NCBI RefSeq assembly: GCF_900112865.1
Contig: NZ_FONH01000006.1
Coordinates: forward strand, 62,001 to 126,000
Source of the DNA: Dyella marensis
GTDB lineage: Bacteria > Pseudomonadota > Gammaproteobacteria > Xanthomonadales > Rhodanobacteraceae
DNA: 64,000 bases
Direction of reading: 5' to 3'
Shown: piece by piece, positions 52,917 to 62,681 of the stretch
How the letters are laid out: the number at the start of each line of letters is the position of its first letter
How positions within the stretch are numbered: the stretch's first letter is position 1
Translations under genes and position numbers: made by a program
The notes under the pieces: generated by a model
Databases searched by the model: none
The model's input: the letters and a program-made list of their open reading frames with translations, nothing else
Told to the model about the DNA's origin: nothing

Positions 52917-54140
52917 ATGGCCATCCGTCCCATTCTGTCCACCCTGCGCCGCCACAAGACCACGGCCTTGCTGGTGGTGCTGGAGATCGCGCTGACCTGC
53001 GCCATCGTGTGCAACGCGGTGTTTCTGGTCACCCAGCGCATCGACCGCATCCACATGCCCAGCGGCGTGGCCGAGCACGAGCTGATCCAGATCGGCCTGG
53101 CCGACATCGGCAAGACGCCCGACGAGCATGCCCGCACGCTGACCGACCTGGCCGCACTGCGCGCCATCCCTGGCGTGACGGAAGTGGCCTCGGTGAACCA
53201 GATACCTTTCGGCCGTTCGTCGAACAATAGCGGCATCAAGCTCGATCCCAAGCAGAACAAGCCCACCGTCAACGCCACCAACTATTACGGCGAGAACATC
53301 GGCCAGACCCTGGGCGTGCAGCTGGTCGCCGGGCGCCTGCTGCAGCCGGAGGACCATGTCAGCCTCAAGGAGGCGGGCCAGGCCTTCAAGGAAGGCAAGA
53401 CCGAGGGATTGCCGCGCATCGTGGTGATCACCCAGCCGATGGCGGAGCGCCTGTTCCCGGGCCAGTCGGCGCTGGGCAAGACGATCTGGCTGGGTTCGGA
53501 AGTGCCGTTGCAGGTGGTCGGCGTGGTGAAGAACCTGGTACGCCCGTCGATCTGGAACGACGCCGAGGCGCAGTACAGCATGATGCTGCCGATGCGGGTG
53601 GAGGATAACCAGTACCTGATCCGCACCGCGCCGGGCCAGCGCGAGCGCGTGCTGGCCGCCGCGATCGAGGTGCTGAAGAAGAACAACCCGCATCGCATCT
53701 TCTGGCAGAAGCGCACCTGGGACGAGGTGCGCCAGAAGTTCTTCGACAGCGACCGCTCCATGACCGGCCTGCTGATCGGCGTGTGCGTGGCGCTGCTGGT
53801 GGTCACCGCGCTGGGCATCGTCGGCCTGGGCAGTTTCTGGGTGGCGCAGCGGCGCCGGCAGATCGGTGTGCGCCGCGCGCTGGGCGCCACCCGCGGGCAC
53901 ATCCTGCGCTACTTCCAGACCGAGAATTTCCTGCTCGCCACCATCGGCATCGCGATCGGCATGGTGCTGGCCTACGGCATCAACCTGTTCCTGATGGTGC
54001 ATTACGAATTGCCGCGCCTGCCGGCGATCTATTTTCCGGTCGGCGCGCTGGCGCTGTGGCTGATCGGTCAGGCCGCGGTGCTGGGGCCGGCGATGCGCGC
54101 GGCGGCGGTGCCGCCGGTGGTGGCGACGCGCTCGGTGTAA
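52917..54140 (+). CDS. FtsX-type ABC permease, pair 3 B-type
   Basis: A 407-residue B-type permease: MAIRPILSTLRRHKTTALLV, a periplasmic domain with VASVNQIPFGRSSNNSG, and a C-terminal domain with QIGVRRALGATRGHILRYFQ and the ending VVATRSV. Its start is 10 bases after the A-type stop. With pair 4 it forms the second sub-group, marked by NQIPFG/NSIPFG in place of the PLRGGGW motif of pairs 1-2. Confidence 0.9.
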   Translation: MAIRPILSTLRRHKTTALLVVLEIALTCAIVCNAVFLVTQRIDRIHMPSGVAEHELIQIGLADIGKTPDEHARTLTDLAALRAIPGVTEVASVNQIPFGRSSNNSGIKLDPKQNKPTVNATNYYGENIGQTLGVQLVAGRLLQPEDHVSLKEAGQAFKEGKTEGLPRIVVITQPMAERLFPGQSALGKTIWLGSEVPLQVVGVVKNLVRPSIWNDAEAQYSMMLPMRVEDNQYLIRTAPGQRERVLAAAIEVLKKNNPHRIFWQKRTWDEVRQKFFDSDRSMTGLLIGVCVALLVVTALGIVGLGSFWVAQRRRQIGVRRALGATRGHILRYFQTENFLLATIGIAIGMVLAYGINLFLMVHYELPRLPAIYFPVGALALWLIGQAAVLGPAMRAAAVPPVVATRSV

Positions 54141-54161
54141 GCGTTTTTCAGGAGAAAACGG

Positions 54162-55478
54162 ATGTTCGGCTACTACCTCGATCTCGCCCTGCGCAGCCTC
54201 AGGCGCAACATGGTGCTGACGGCGCTGATGGTGCTGGCCATCGCCGTGGGCATCGGCGCCAGCATGACCACGCTGACGGTGATGCACCTGCTGTCGGGCG
54301 ACCCGCTGCCGGGGCGCAGCGACAAGCTGTTCTACGCACAGGTGGACGACAACCTCTCCGCCGGCGACTACAAGGAGCCGCTGGACAAGCAGGGCTATCA
54401 GTCCACCATCGACCTGTGGAACGCCCGCCAGGCCGATCGCCAGGCGATCGTGGTGGAAAGCCCGGTGAAGCTGCGCGCACCGCAGACCACGCTGCCGCCG
54501 CTGATGCTGTCGATGCTGTCCACCACGGCGGATTTCTTCCCGATGTTCGACGTGCCGTTCCGCTATGGCGCTCCCTGGCGCGCCGAGGACGACGCGTCGC
54601 GCGCACGCGTCGCGGTGATTTCGTCCGACCTCAACGACAAGCTGTTCGGCGGCGCCGACAGCGTCGGCCGCACGCTGCGCTTGCGCGATACCGACGTGCG
54701 CATCGTCGGCGTGCTGGGGCGCTGGCGGCCGTCGCCGCAGTTCTACACCGTGGCCGGTGGCCGCTTCGCGGCCGGCAAGACCGCCGACTTCTACAGCAAG
54801 CCGCAGGACATCTTCACGCCGTTCTCCAGCGCGCTGGAATTCAACGACGGCAACTTCTACCAATACACCTGCTCGCAGCCGCCGGCGACGCCAGGCCATC
54901 TGCAGAACGCGCCGTGCGCGTGGCTGGGCCTGTGGGTGCAGTTGAACAGCCCGGACAGGGCCGCGGCATACAAGCGCTTTCTGGATGGCTACGCGGCGCA
55001 GCAGCAGGGGCGCATCCTGCGCCCGCAGAACACGCGGCTGCGCAGCCTGATGGAGTGGCTGGATTTCCAGGGCGTGGTGCCCAGCGACGTACGCCTGCAG
55101 ACCTGGCTGGCGTTCGGCTTCCTGGCGATCTGCCTGTTCAACACGATCGGCCTGCTGCTGGCGAAGTTCCTGCGGCGCGGCGGCGAGATCGGCGTGCGCC
55201 GCGCGCTCGGCGCCAGCCGCGGCGCGATCTTCTGCCAGTGCCTGGTCGAAGCCGGGATGATCGGCCTGGTCGGCGGCCTCGGCGGCCTGCTGCTGACCCT
55301 GCTGGGGCTGGGCCTGGTGCGGAGGCAGCCGGTCGCATTCGCCGACATGGTGCACCTGGATGCGCGCATGTTCGCCTTGACCTTCGTGCTGGCGATCGTG
55401 ACCAGCCTGCTGGCCGGTTTCCTGCCGGCGCTGCGGGCGAGCCGGGTGGCACCCGGCCTCCAATTGAAGACGCTCTGA
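54162..55478 (+). CDS. FtsX-type ABC permease, pair 4 A-type
   Basis: A 438-residue A-type permease starting MFGYYLDLALRSLRRNMVLT. The Cys-bounded loop is YTCSQPPATPGHLQNAPCAW (14 residues between cysteines), the most divergent of the four. It has TADFFPMFDVPFRYGAPW and EIGVRRALGASRGAIF and ends APGLQLKTL. The next gene starts a few bases later. Confidence 0.9.
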   Translation: MFGYYLDLALRSLRRNMVLTALMVLAIAVGIGASMTTLTVMHLLSGDPLPGRSDKLFYAQVDDNLSAGDYKEPLDKQGYQSTIDLWNARQADRQAIVVESPVKLRAPQTTLPPLMLSMLSTTADFFPMFDVPFRYGAPWRAEDDASRARVAVISSDLNDKLFGGADSVGRTLRLRDTDVRIVGVLGRWRPSPQFYTVAGGRFAAGKTADFYSKPQDIFTPFSSALEFNDGNFYQYTCSQPPATPGHLQNAPCAWLGLWVQLNSPDRAAAYKRFLDGYAAQQQGRILRPQNTRLRSLMEWLDFQGVVPSDVRLQTWLAFGFLAICLFNTIGLLLAKFLRRGGEIGVRRALGASRGAIFCQCLVEAGMIGLVGGLGGLLLTLLGLGLVRRQPVAFADMVHLDARMFALTFVLAIVTSLLAGFLPALRASRVAPGLQLKTL

Positions 55479-55485
55479 GGTGTGC

Positions 55486-56700
55486 ATGGAAATCCAACCC
55501 ATCCTGGCGGCGCTGCGCAAACATCGTCTGGCCACCTTGCTGATCGCACTGGAGATCGCGCTGGCCTGCGCGGTGCTGTGCAACGCCTGCTTCCTGATCG
55601 CCAACCGCCTGCAGGCCATGCAGGTGCGCAGCGGCGTGGACGAGGCCGCGCTGGCGACCTTGCAGATCAGCGGCTTCGAGAACAGCCAGGCCAACGACAT
55701 CAACGCGCGCATCCTCGCCGGCCTGCGCGCCATTTCCGGCGTGCAGTCGGCCAGCGTGCTCAACTCGATTCCCTTCGGCGAGCACCGCGGCCGCGTAGGC
55801 ATCATGACCGACGCCGAAGGCAAGCATTTCGGCGGCGTGGTCGAGCTCTATATGGGCGGGCCGGGCAGCCTGGAAGCGCTGGGGCTGCACGTGGTGGCGG
55901 GGCGGCCCCTGCAAGCGGACGATTACCAGCCGTTCGAGGGTGTGTTCCCCACCTCCGCCTCGGTGCTGATGGCGCGGGAGCTCTCCGATCACCTGTGGCC
56001 GGGCGCCGATCCGTTGGGCAAGACCTTCTGGGTGGACAAGTGGTCGTACCGGGTGGTCGGCATTGTCGATTACCTGGTCACGCCCTACCCAAGCTATGCC
56101 GGGCGCAGCGCGCCGGGCTGGTCGGCGTTCGTGCCGGCGCAGCCTGGGCCGATGATGGCCGGCAGCTACCTGATCAAGGCCGCGCCGGCGGATATCGGCC
56201 GCGTACTGCGCGATGCGCGCGAGATGGTGGCCAAGGTCGCGCCCGACGCGGTGCTCGACCAGGAAGGCTCGCAGACCATCAGCGACCTGCGCAATCAGTT
56301 CTTCCAGCAGGATCGCATCATGGCCTTCATGCTGGTCGGCGTGATCGTCGCCCTGCTGCTGGTCACCGCGCTGGGCATCGTGGGCCTGGCCAGCTTCTGG
56401 GTGCAGCAGCGGCGCAAGCAGATCGGCATCCGCCGCGCCATCGGCGCAACGCGCGGCGACATCCTGCGCTACTTCCAGACCGAGAACTTCCTGATCGTCA
56501 GCGGCGGCATCGCGCTGGGCATGGTGATGGCCTTCGCGCTCAATCTGGCCCTGATGAAGTTCTACGAGCTGCCGCACCTGCCGCTGTACTACCTGCCGGT
56601 AGGCGCCATCGCGCTGTGGGCGCTCGGCCAGCTGGCCGTGCTGGGCCCTGCGCTGCGCGCCGCGGCGGTGCCGCCGGTGGTGGCGACGCGCTCCGGCTGA
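55486..56700 (+). CDS. FtsX-type ABC permease, pair 4 B-type
   Basis: A 404-residue B-type permease: MEIQPILAALRKHRLATLLIA, periplasmic motif LNSIPFGEHRGRVG, and a C-terminal domain with QIGIRRAIGATRGDILRYFQ ending VVATRSG. An in-frame GTG two codons upstream is an alternative start; the ATG matches the paralogues. It is the last permease, and a hairpin terminator follows eight bases after its stop. Confidence 0.9.
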   Translation: MEIQPILAALRKHRLATLLIALEIALACAVLCNACFLIANRLQAMQVRSGVDEAALATLQISGFENSQANDINARILAGLRAISGVQSASVLNSIPFGEHRGRVGIMTDAEGKHFGGVVELYMGGPGSLEALGLHVVAGRPLQADDYQPFEGVFPTSASVLMARELSDHLWPGADPLGKTFWVDKWSYRVVGIVDYLVTPYPSYAGRSAPGWSAFVPAQPGPMMAGSYLIKAAPADIGRVLRDAREMVAKVAPDAVLDQEGSQTISDLRNQFFQQDRIMAFMLVGVIVALLLVTALGIVGLASFWVQQRRKQIGIRRAIGATRGDILRYFQTENFLIVSGGIALGMVMAFALNLALMKFYELPHLPLYYLPVGAIALWALGQLAVLGPALRAAAVPPVVATRSG

Positions 56701-56708
56701 GGCGAAAA

Positions 56709-56739
56709 GCAAAGAGCCTGCGCAAGGCAGGCTCTTTGC
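56709..56739. terminator. terminator of the permease array
   Basis: GCAAAGAGCCTGC (56709-56721) and GCAGGCTCTTTGC (56727-56739) form a perfect 13-bp stem with a five-base loop. The T and A runs lie within the stem. It lies between the last permease and the convergent DUF3857 gene. Confidence 0.85.
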
Positions 56740-56794
56740 TGCGATCGCGCAGCCGGTGTTGCGCCGCGCGCGCGACGAGCTGGTTGGGCGACAA

Positions 56795-58675
56795 TCAATG
56801 GCCGGCCGGCTGCGCAGGTAACTCGGTGGTGTAGGAATACCCGAGACCTTCGAAACAAGCCTCGGCATCGGCCAGAAATTTTCCGAACGCCGCGCTGCTC
56901 AGTTCGTCGTGGGGAATCCAGGCTACTTTCTCGACAGCGCGAAGCGTATACGAGATATCGTTCGACTCATGGCGAAACTCGGCGTTGTAATCGAACCAGC
57001 GGGAACTTACATGGCAGGCCTTCAGCGGCTGCCGCAGCTTGATGCCGCTGACCTTGCCGGACAACTGGCGGCTCGTGGGAATGCCGGTGTTGTAGTCGCC
57101 TATGCCGCCGGTTTTTCGATAGTTCTTGAGTGCATTCAGGGCGGGCAGGAGGAAGCTCCCGAGCTCACCTTTGTAATATCCCTCATACTTAGGGGCAGCG
57201 GGCAGGTCTGAGGTACGGACTTGCAACAGATATGGCGGCTTCATCTGCTCCATGGCAAGCCGGCTCACGCTGCATTTTTGATCGTCCTCGCAGATGAGGC
57301 GATCGGCAGCATTCCTGCCGTTGCTGTGCTCGTATCTCATGAGTCCCAGTAGTTTTTCGCCGTCGAGCCATGTGCTGGCGTCCATTTCCGAAGTTCCATC
57401 GAAGTTGAATCGCGTGGTCTGCGAAATGTTTTGCGCCATCGCGGTTTCCGCCGGAGGAATGGTGTCCAGCCTCGGTTTCCCGTCATTGCCGGCCACGATT
57501 GCCCAGCGATCCTGCAGGTCCGCGGGCGTATATCCAGGCAGCAAAACCGGGCTCGTCGCGTCGATCCACCAGACCTTGCCCTCGACGACTGCGCGCACGA
57601 TCGCGTGATTCGGTGCGCGCAGGCTCGGTATGAGCAGCTTGGGGGCATAGTCGCCGCGCACGACAAAGGCTGGTTCGGCGTCCATGCCAAGACGGCGGAT
57701 CATCGCCGTGAGCAGCATGGTCAGGTCCTTGCAGTCGCCGTAGCCGTTCTGCTCGACCTGGGCGAGATCCAGGGGGATGAATTCACGGCTGTCCAGGCGA
57801 TAGTCGGCCAGGTAGCGATAATGCTCTCCTACGAACCTGACCAGCGATTTGACCTGTTCGTCGCGCGGCTTGCCCTTCAGCTTCTCGACCTCCATGCGCG
57901 CCCGGGGAGGCAATGGCGAAGACAGAATCTTGTTATAGATGCCGACGAGCTTCCCGTAGTGGTCTTCCACCTTGTCGCTGGCGTACAGCTCGATGCGCGG
58001 AATCTTGCGGACCGTGAAGCCGTCTTCATTCACGACATTGAAGTAATAGGGCTTGATGAGATCGATGGTGATTTTTTTCCCATCTTCCGATGTCTTCACG
58101 GCGAATGCATCCAGGTTTTCGCCGCGCCATTCGATCGGTCTGTCCGCAGCATATTCGATATGAAGACTGTCATAGCGCTGCGGCGCGGGCTCGAAACTCA
58201 TCGACTCATGAAATTCGGCGACGCCTTTCAAGGCCTTGATATGTTCCTTGGTGCTGTATTCGATGCCTCCACCCACCTCCAGCCCCTGGAACAGCAATGT
58301 AGTGGTCGTGCCGTTGTCAATCCCTTGATCGGTACCCGAGCCGGCCCTCCGGACGATCTGGCTTTCCGGTAGCCGAACGCGTGTGCCATCACGTTTGATG
58401 ACGTGGGCCGCCGTGACGGACATCGTCTCGTTGGCAGATGAGGGAAGGCTGAGCTGGGAGAGCCGGTCCCTGCCGGCGGGTGTCAGGATGTCTTGGCGTG
58501 CTGTACCGATGCAGTCTTTGCTCAGGTCGGCGTTGACCCGGCAGGAGGCCTGAAATTTGAGCGCCATCAGCGCGTCATTCGCAGACTCCAATGATGCAAA
58601 GCAGGGCGATGCGACCAGGCATGCCGCGACGCAGGCCGTGCGCTTGGCTATGAGGATGGCTGTATATCCGGACAT
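56795..58675 (-). CDS. DUF3857/transglutaminase-like exported protein
   Basis: A 626-residue protein with a signal peptide (cleavage near SPCFASLE), an N-terminal DUF3857 beta domain (about residues 50-230) and a transglutaminase-like domain. The catalytic Cys is in NGYGDCKDLTMLL (about 317), the His in PNHAIVRAVV and the Asp in WWIDATSP (about 375). A C-terminal beta region follows. Members are periplasmic and may be peptidases or acyltransferases. Base composition is visibly lower in GC than its neighbours. It points into the permease array from the opposite strand. Confidence 0.82.
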   Translation of the reverse strand: MSGYTAILIAKRTACVAACLVASPCFASLESANDALMALKFQASCRVNADLSKDCIGTARQDILTPAGRDRLSQLSLPSSANETMSVTAAHVIKRDGTRVRLPESQIVRRAGSGTDQGIDNGTTTTLLFQGLEVGGGIEYSTKEHIKALKGVAEFHESMSFEPAPQRYDSLHIEYAADRPIEWRGENLDAFAVKTSEDGKKITIDLIKPYYFNVVNEDGFTVRKIPRIELYASDKVEDHYGKLVGIYNKILSSPLPPRARMEVEKLKGKPRDEQVKSLVRFVGEHYRYLADYRLDSREFIPLDLAQVEQNGYGDCKDLTMLLTAMIRRLGMDAEPAFVVRGDYAPKLLIPSLRAPNHAIVRAVVEGKVWWIDATSPVLLPGYTPADLQDRWAIVAGNDGKPRLDTIPPAETAMAQNISQTTRFNFDGTSEMDASTWLDGEKLLGLMRYEHSNGRNAADRLICEDDQKCSVSRLAMEQMKPPYLLQVRTSDLPAAPKYEGYYKGELGSFLLPALNALKNYRKTGGIGDYNTGIPTSRQLSGKVSGIKLRQPLKACHVSSRWFDYNAEFRHESNDISYTLRAVEKVAWIPHDELSSAAFGKFLADAEACFEGLGYSYTTELPAQPAGH

Positions 58676-58927
58676 CGGCGAATCCTTGGTTTCCCGGCGC
58701 TCAAAGAGGGCGGCCGGAGGTTTGGTTTATCGGCGGTCGATGAGGTCTGAACGCTGCGTCGGCTCGCAGGAGGCGACCGCCGACGATATGGATCATGGCC
58801 GTGGCAGTGAACTCGAATTTTCCGGGCGCGGCGTCGCGATCGTGGCGTGGCGCCGTCAGCGATGGCTGCAAAGCGAGGCTCAAGCCAGCTACAGTGCGCG
58901 GATCGCTTTAGTACCCGGAGGTCGGCA

Positions 58928-60754
58928 ATGAAGTTGGTGTCCTGGATGATCTGCGCGAGCCTGCTCGGCTCGGTCACCGTGGCCGGGCCGGTGGCCGCGG
59001 CGCCCCCCGCCGCGCCGGCCGCCGGCGTCGCCGCGCGGGTCAAGACGCTCAATGCGCTGCTGGCCGAGCAGTGGCAGCACAACCTGCAGAACTCGCCGGA
59101 GTTCGCCACCATCCTGGGCGACCTGCGCTACAACGAGCGCTGGAGCGACGTCTCGCTCGCGCACCAGGCGGCCGAGCGCAAGGTCAATGCGGAATTCCTC
59201 AAGCGCTTCGAGGCGATCGACACCACCGGCTTCGCCGACGAGGACAAGCTCAACCAGCAGCTGATGGTGCGCCAGCTCAAGGAAGCGCTGAAGAGCTACG
59301 ACCTGAAGCTCAACGAGATGCCGCTGGACCAGATGAACGGCATGCACCTGCAACTGCCGGGCTTCGTCAGCTCGATCCCGTTCGACAGCGCCAGGCAATA
59401 CGAGGACTACCTCGCGCGCCTGCACGCCGTGCCGCGCGTGCTGGAACAGGTCTCCGAAGTGGCTCGCCAGGGCCTGAAGGACGGCATGATGCCGCCGCGC
59501 TATCTGCTGGAGAAAGTGGTCGGGCAGATCGACAGCATCGCCAGGCCGGCGGGCGAGGAGAACTCCTTCGCCGAGCCGCTGAAGCATTTTCCCAAGTCGA
59601 TCCCGGCCGCCGAGCAGAAGCGGCTGCACGATGCCATCGTCGCGGCCATCGACAACGAGGTGCGCCCGGCTTATCGCAAGCTCGGCCAGTTCGTCGCCAA
59701 GGATTACGCGCCGCACGGCCGCAGCGAGCCGGGTGTGTGGCAGCTGGCCAACGGCGATGCGATCTACCGCTTCGACGTCGAGCAGATGACCACCACCAGG
59801 GAGACCCCGCAGCGCATCCACGAGATCGGCCTGGCCGAGGTGAAGCGCATCGAGGACGAGATGACGGTGATCGCCAAGGGGCAGGGCTACCAGGACCTGG
59901 CCAGCTTCCGCGAGGCGCTCAAGCACGATGCCAAGCTCAATCCGACCTCGCGCGAGGACATCCTCAACCGCTACCGCGGCTTCATCGCGCAGATGCAGCC
60001 GGAGCTGCCCAAGCTGTTCGGCCTGCTGCCGAGAACTAAGGTGCAGGTGATGCCGGTCGAGGCCTACCGCGAGAAGGAAGCTCCCGGCGCCGAATACCAC
60101 CAGGGCACGCCGGACGGCTCGCGTCCCGGCCAGGTCTACGTGAACACCGGCGACTATGCCGACCGCACCACGCTGACCATCGAATCGACCGCGTACCACG
60201 AGGCGATTCCCGGCCATCACATGCAGATCTCGATCGCGCAGGCGCTGCCCGGCCTGCCGCCGTTCCGCCAGCAGGCCGGCTACAACGCCTATGTCGAGGG
60301 CTGGGCGCTGTACGCCGAGCGGCTGGGCAAGGACATCGGTTTCTACAAGGATCCGCTGTCCGATTACGGCCGCCTGTCCGACGAGCTGCTGCGCGCCGAT
60401 CGCCTGGTGCTGGATACCGGCGTGCACTACAAGCACTGGACGCGCCAGCAGATGGTCGATTTCTTCCACGCCCATTCCAGCCAGGACGAGCCCGATATCC
60501 AGGCCGAGACCGACCGCTACATCACCTGGCCGGGCCAGGCGCTGGGCTACAAGATGGGCCAGCTGAAGATCCTGGAGCTGCGCGAGCGGGCCAGGAAGGA
60601 ACTCGGCGAGCGCTTCGATATCCGTGCCTTCCACGACCGGATCCTCGGCGGCGGCGCGCTGCCGCTGGACGTGCTGGAGGCGCGCACCGACGCCTGGATC
60701 GCCGACGTGAAGGCCGGCAAGGCGCCGGCGCATCCCGTCGTTGCCGCCCCGTAA
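58928..60754 (+). CDS. DUF885 family exported metallopeptidase-like protein
   Basis: A 608-residue DUF885 protein with a signal peptide (cleavage near PVAAAPP). A zinc-binding helix STAYHEAIPGHHMQISIAQ (about residue 421) has the H-E-x3-H-H pattern, and VEGWALYAERLGKD supplies a downstream Glu. The fold resembles M32-type carboxypeptidases, and activity on peptides is likely but unproven. The ATG at 58928 gives a normal signal peptide. The response regulator follows 74 bases after its stop. Confidence 0.85.
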   Translation: MKLVSWMICASLLGSVTVAGPVAAAPPAAPAAGVAARVKTLNALLAEQWQHNLQNSPEFATILGDLRYNERWSDVSLAHQAAERKVNAEFLKRFEAIDTTGFADEDKLNQQLMVRQLKEALKSYDLKLNEMPLDQMNGMHLQLPGFVSSIPFDSARQYEDYLARLHAVPRVLEQVSEVARQGLKDGMMPPRYLLEKVVGQIDSIARPAGEENSFAEPLKHFPKSIPAAEQKRLHDAIVAAIDNEVRPAYRKLGQFVAKDYAPHGRSEPGVWQLANGDAIYRFDVEQMTTTRETPQRIHEIGLAEVKRIEDEMTVIAKGQGYQDLASFREALKHDAKLNPTSREDILNRYRGFIAQMQPELPKLFGLLPRTKVQVMPVEAYREKEAPGAEYHQGTPDGSRPGQVYVNTGDYADRTTLTIESTAYHEAIPGHHMQISIAQALPGLPPFRQQAGYNAYVEGWALYAERLGKDIGFYKDPLSDYGRLSDELLRADRLVLDTGVHYKHWTRQQMVDFFHAHSSQDEPDIQAETDRYITWPGQALGYKMGQLKILELRERARKELGERFDIRAFHDRILGGGALPLDVLEARTDAWIADVKAGKAPAHPVVAAP

Positions 60755-60828
60755 CGGCTGAATAGGCCAATGGTCATTACAACGTTTTGCCGGCAGGATG
60801 CATCTGTTCCGGCATGCCCAAGAGCCAC

Positions 60829-62172
60829 ATGCGTACCGTCCTGATCATCGACGACAACCCCGCCGTGGGGGAGGCGCTCTCGCTGGCGCTGTCCCTGCAC
60901 GAAATCCGTCCGCTGACCGCGCTGACGCCGGAGCACGGCCTGGAGCTGCTCGAGCGCGAGCGCATCGACGTGGTCATCCAGGACATGAACTTCACCGCGG
61001 ATACCACCTCGGGCGAGGAAGGCATCGCGCTGTTCCGCGCGATCCGCCAGCGCCACACCGACCTGCCGGTGATCCTGCTGACCGCCTGGACCCACCTGGA
61101 AACCGCGGTGGAGCTGGTCAAGGCCGGCGCCGCCGACTATCTCGCCAAGCCCTGGGACGACGCCAAGCTGCTGGCCACGGTGGAGAACCTGCTGGAGCTG
61201 TCCGAATCCACCCGCGAGGTGAACCGGGCCCGCAACGAGCGCCGCCGCCGCCGCGAGGACCTGGAGCGCCGCTACGACCTCACCGGCCTGGTGTTCTCTT
61301 CCGAGGCGATGGCCCGCACACTGGAACTGGCCTGCCAGGTGGCCCGATCGGAAGTGCCGGTGCTGATCACCGGCCCCAACGGCGCGGGCAAGGAGCGCAT
61401 CGCGGCGATCGTGCATGCCAATTCGGCGGTCAAGCGCGGCGCCTTCGTCGCGGTCAACTGCGGCGCGCTGCCGGGCGAGCTGATCGAAGCCGAGCTGTTC
61501 GGCGCCGAGGCCGGCGCCTACACCGGCGCGAACAAGGCGCGCGAGGGCCGTTTCGAGCTGGCCGACGGCGGCACGCTGTTCCTGGACGAGATCGGCAACC
61601 TGCCGTTGTCCGGCCAGGTGAAGCTGCTGCGCGTGCTGGAGACCGGGCAGTTCGAGCGCCTGGGGTCGGGCCGTACGCGCCAGGTGAAGGTACGCGTGCT
61701 GAGCGCGACCAATGCGGACCTGAAGGCGATGATCCGCGCCGGCAGCTTTCGCGAAGACCTTTACTACCGCCTCAACGTGATCGAGGTGAACCTGCCGCCG
61801 CTGGCCGAACGCATCGACGACATCCTGCCGCTGGCCGAGTATTTCCTCGATGGCCGCGCGGAGCTGACCGACGCGGCGCGCGAGGCGCTGCTGTCGTATC
61901 CGTGGCCGGGCAATGTGCGCGAGTTGAAGAACGCGATCGAGCGCGCCGCGCTGCTGGCAGCCGACGGCCGCGTGCAGCCCGAGCTGCTGAACCTGCCGCA
62001 GACCGCGCCGGCCGCGAACCGCAACCTGGACGAGCCGAGCCGCGAGGCGGTGGAGGCGGCGCTGGACAAGGCGGATGGCGTGGTCAGCCGCGCTGCGCAG
62101 GCGCTGGGCTTGTCGCGGCAGGCGTTGTATCGGCGAATGGAGCGGTACGGGTTGGCGACGCAGGCAAGTTGA
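60829..62172 (+). CDS. sigma-54-dependent response regulator (NtrC type)
   Basis: A 447-residue regulator with a receiver domain ([11 protein letters not shown]; phospho-acceptor Asp in VVIQDMNF, about residue 49; Lys in YLAKPW), an AAA+ domain with Walker A GPNGAGKE, the sigma-54 contact loop [15 protein letters not shown] and [14 protein letters not shown], and a C-terminal Fis-type HTH ([19 protein letters not shown]). It should activate sigma-54 promoters, most simply the one at 44119. In-frame ATG 60814 and TTG 60787 are alternative starts. The partner kinase is 0.5 kb downstream. Confidence 0.93.
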   Translation: MRTVLIIDDNPAVGEALSLALSLHEIRPLTALTPEHGLELLERERIDVVIQDMNFTADTTSGEEGIALFRAIRQRHTDLPVILLTAWTHLETAVELVKAGAADYLAKPWDDAKLLATVENLLELSESTREVNRARNERRRRREDLERRYDLTGLVFSSEAMARTLELACQVARSEVPVLITGPNGAGKERIAAIVHANSAVKRGAFVAVNCGALPGELIEAELFGAEAGAYTGANKAREGRFELADGGTLFLDEIGNLPLSGQVKLLRVLETGQFERLGSGRTRQVKVRVLSATNADLKAMIRAGSFREDLYYRLNVIEVNLPPLAERIDDILPLAEYFLDGRAELTDAAREALLSYPWPGNVRELKNAIERAALLAADGRVQPELLNLPQTAPAANRNLDEPSREAVEAALDKADGVVSRAAQALGLSRQALYRRMERYGLATQAS

Positions 62173-62186
62173 GCCCGCACAGCTTG

Positions 62187-62282
62187 GCGTAGGTTGGGGT
62201 GAGCCGCAGGCGAACCCCAACGTGGCGAAGTGCATGACCGTGCCGATGTTGGGGTTCGCCTGCGGCTCACCCCAACCTACGC
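62187..62282. repeat. R1 palindromic repeat, copy 4 (after response regulator)
   Basis: Arms of about 35 bp: GCGTAGGTTGGGGTGAGCCG at the left and its complement ending CCCCAACCTACGC at the right, around a centre of about 26 bases. It begins 14 bases after the response-regulator stop. Confidence 0.92.
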
Positions 62283-62366
62283 GGCGAGGCCATGCCTAAA
62301 GATGGTTGCCCGCCGTGCCTGCCGCATATCAAGATGCCGCGATCCAGGCTCCCCGGGGAAACGATC

Positions 62367-62681
62367 ATGCGTCGATGGATGATGTTGGGAATCACGGCCG
62401 CCTTCGCGACGGCAACGGCCCATGCGCAATCCGCCCAGCAGGCCAGCGACAGCTGGGAGCGCCCCGCGGCTGCATCCAGTGCCAGCTACGGCAGCAGTCC
62501 TGCCACGACCTCGCGCGACGGCCACAGCGCGTTCCGCTTCAAGGGCGACGACAAGACCGCCGAGCCGCGCTTCCGTGTCGGCGGGACGACGCAGCGCGGC
62601 AGTGGCCGTCCGCAGGCGAACTGCGACCCTGCCAACGCCGCCTGCCGGCAGGCGCAGACGCGTCCCGGCCAGGGTTCCTGA
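62367..62681 (+). CDS. small secreted protein between regulator and kinase
   Basis: A 104-residue protein with a signal peptide (MRRWMMLGITAAFATATAHA, cleavage before QSAQQ). The mature part is Ser/Gln/Arg-rich and ends with a Cys pair (NCDPANAACRQ). I do not recognise a family. Its stop is directly followed by the GTG of the histidine kinase (TGAGTG), so the two are almost certainly translated from one mRNA. A role as a periplasmic accessory of the kinase is only inference. Confidence 0.65.
   Translation: MRRWMMLGITAAFATATAHAQSAQQASDSWERPAAASSASYGSSPATTSRDGHSAFRFKGDDKTAEPRFRVGGTTQRGSGRPQANCDPANAACRQAQTRPGQGS

Noticed and set aside
46370-56868. Very long minus-strand open frames (576-1009 codons) opposite the permeases
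   Set aside because: Their composition (runs of His, Gln, Arg, Ala) has no domain signals. They mirror the eight plus-strand permeases, which have clear FtsX motifs and ribosome-binding sites.
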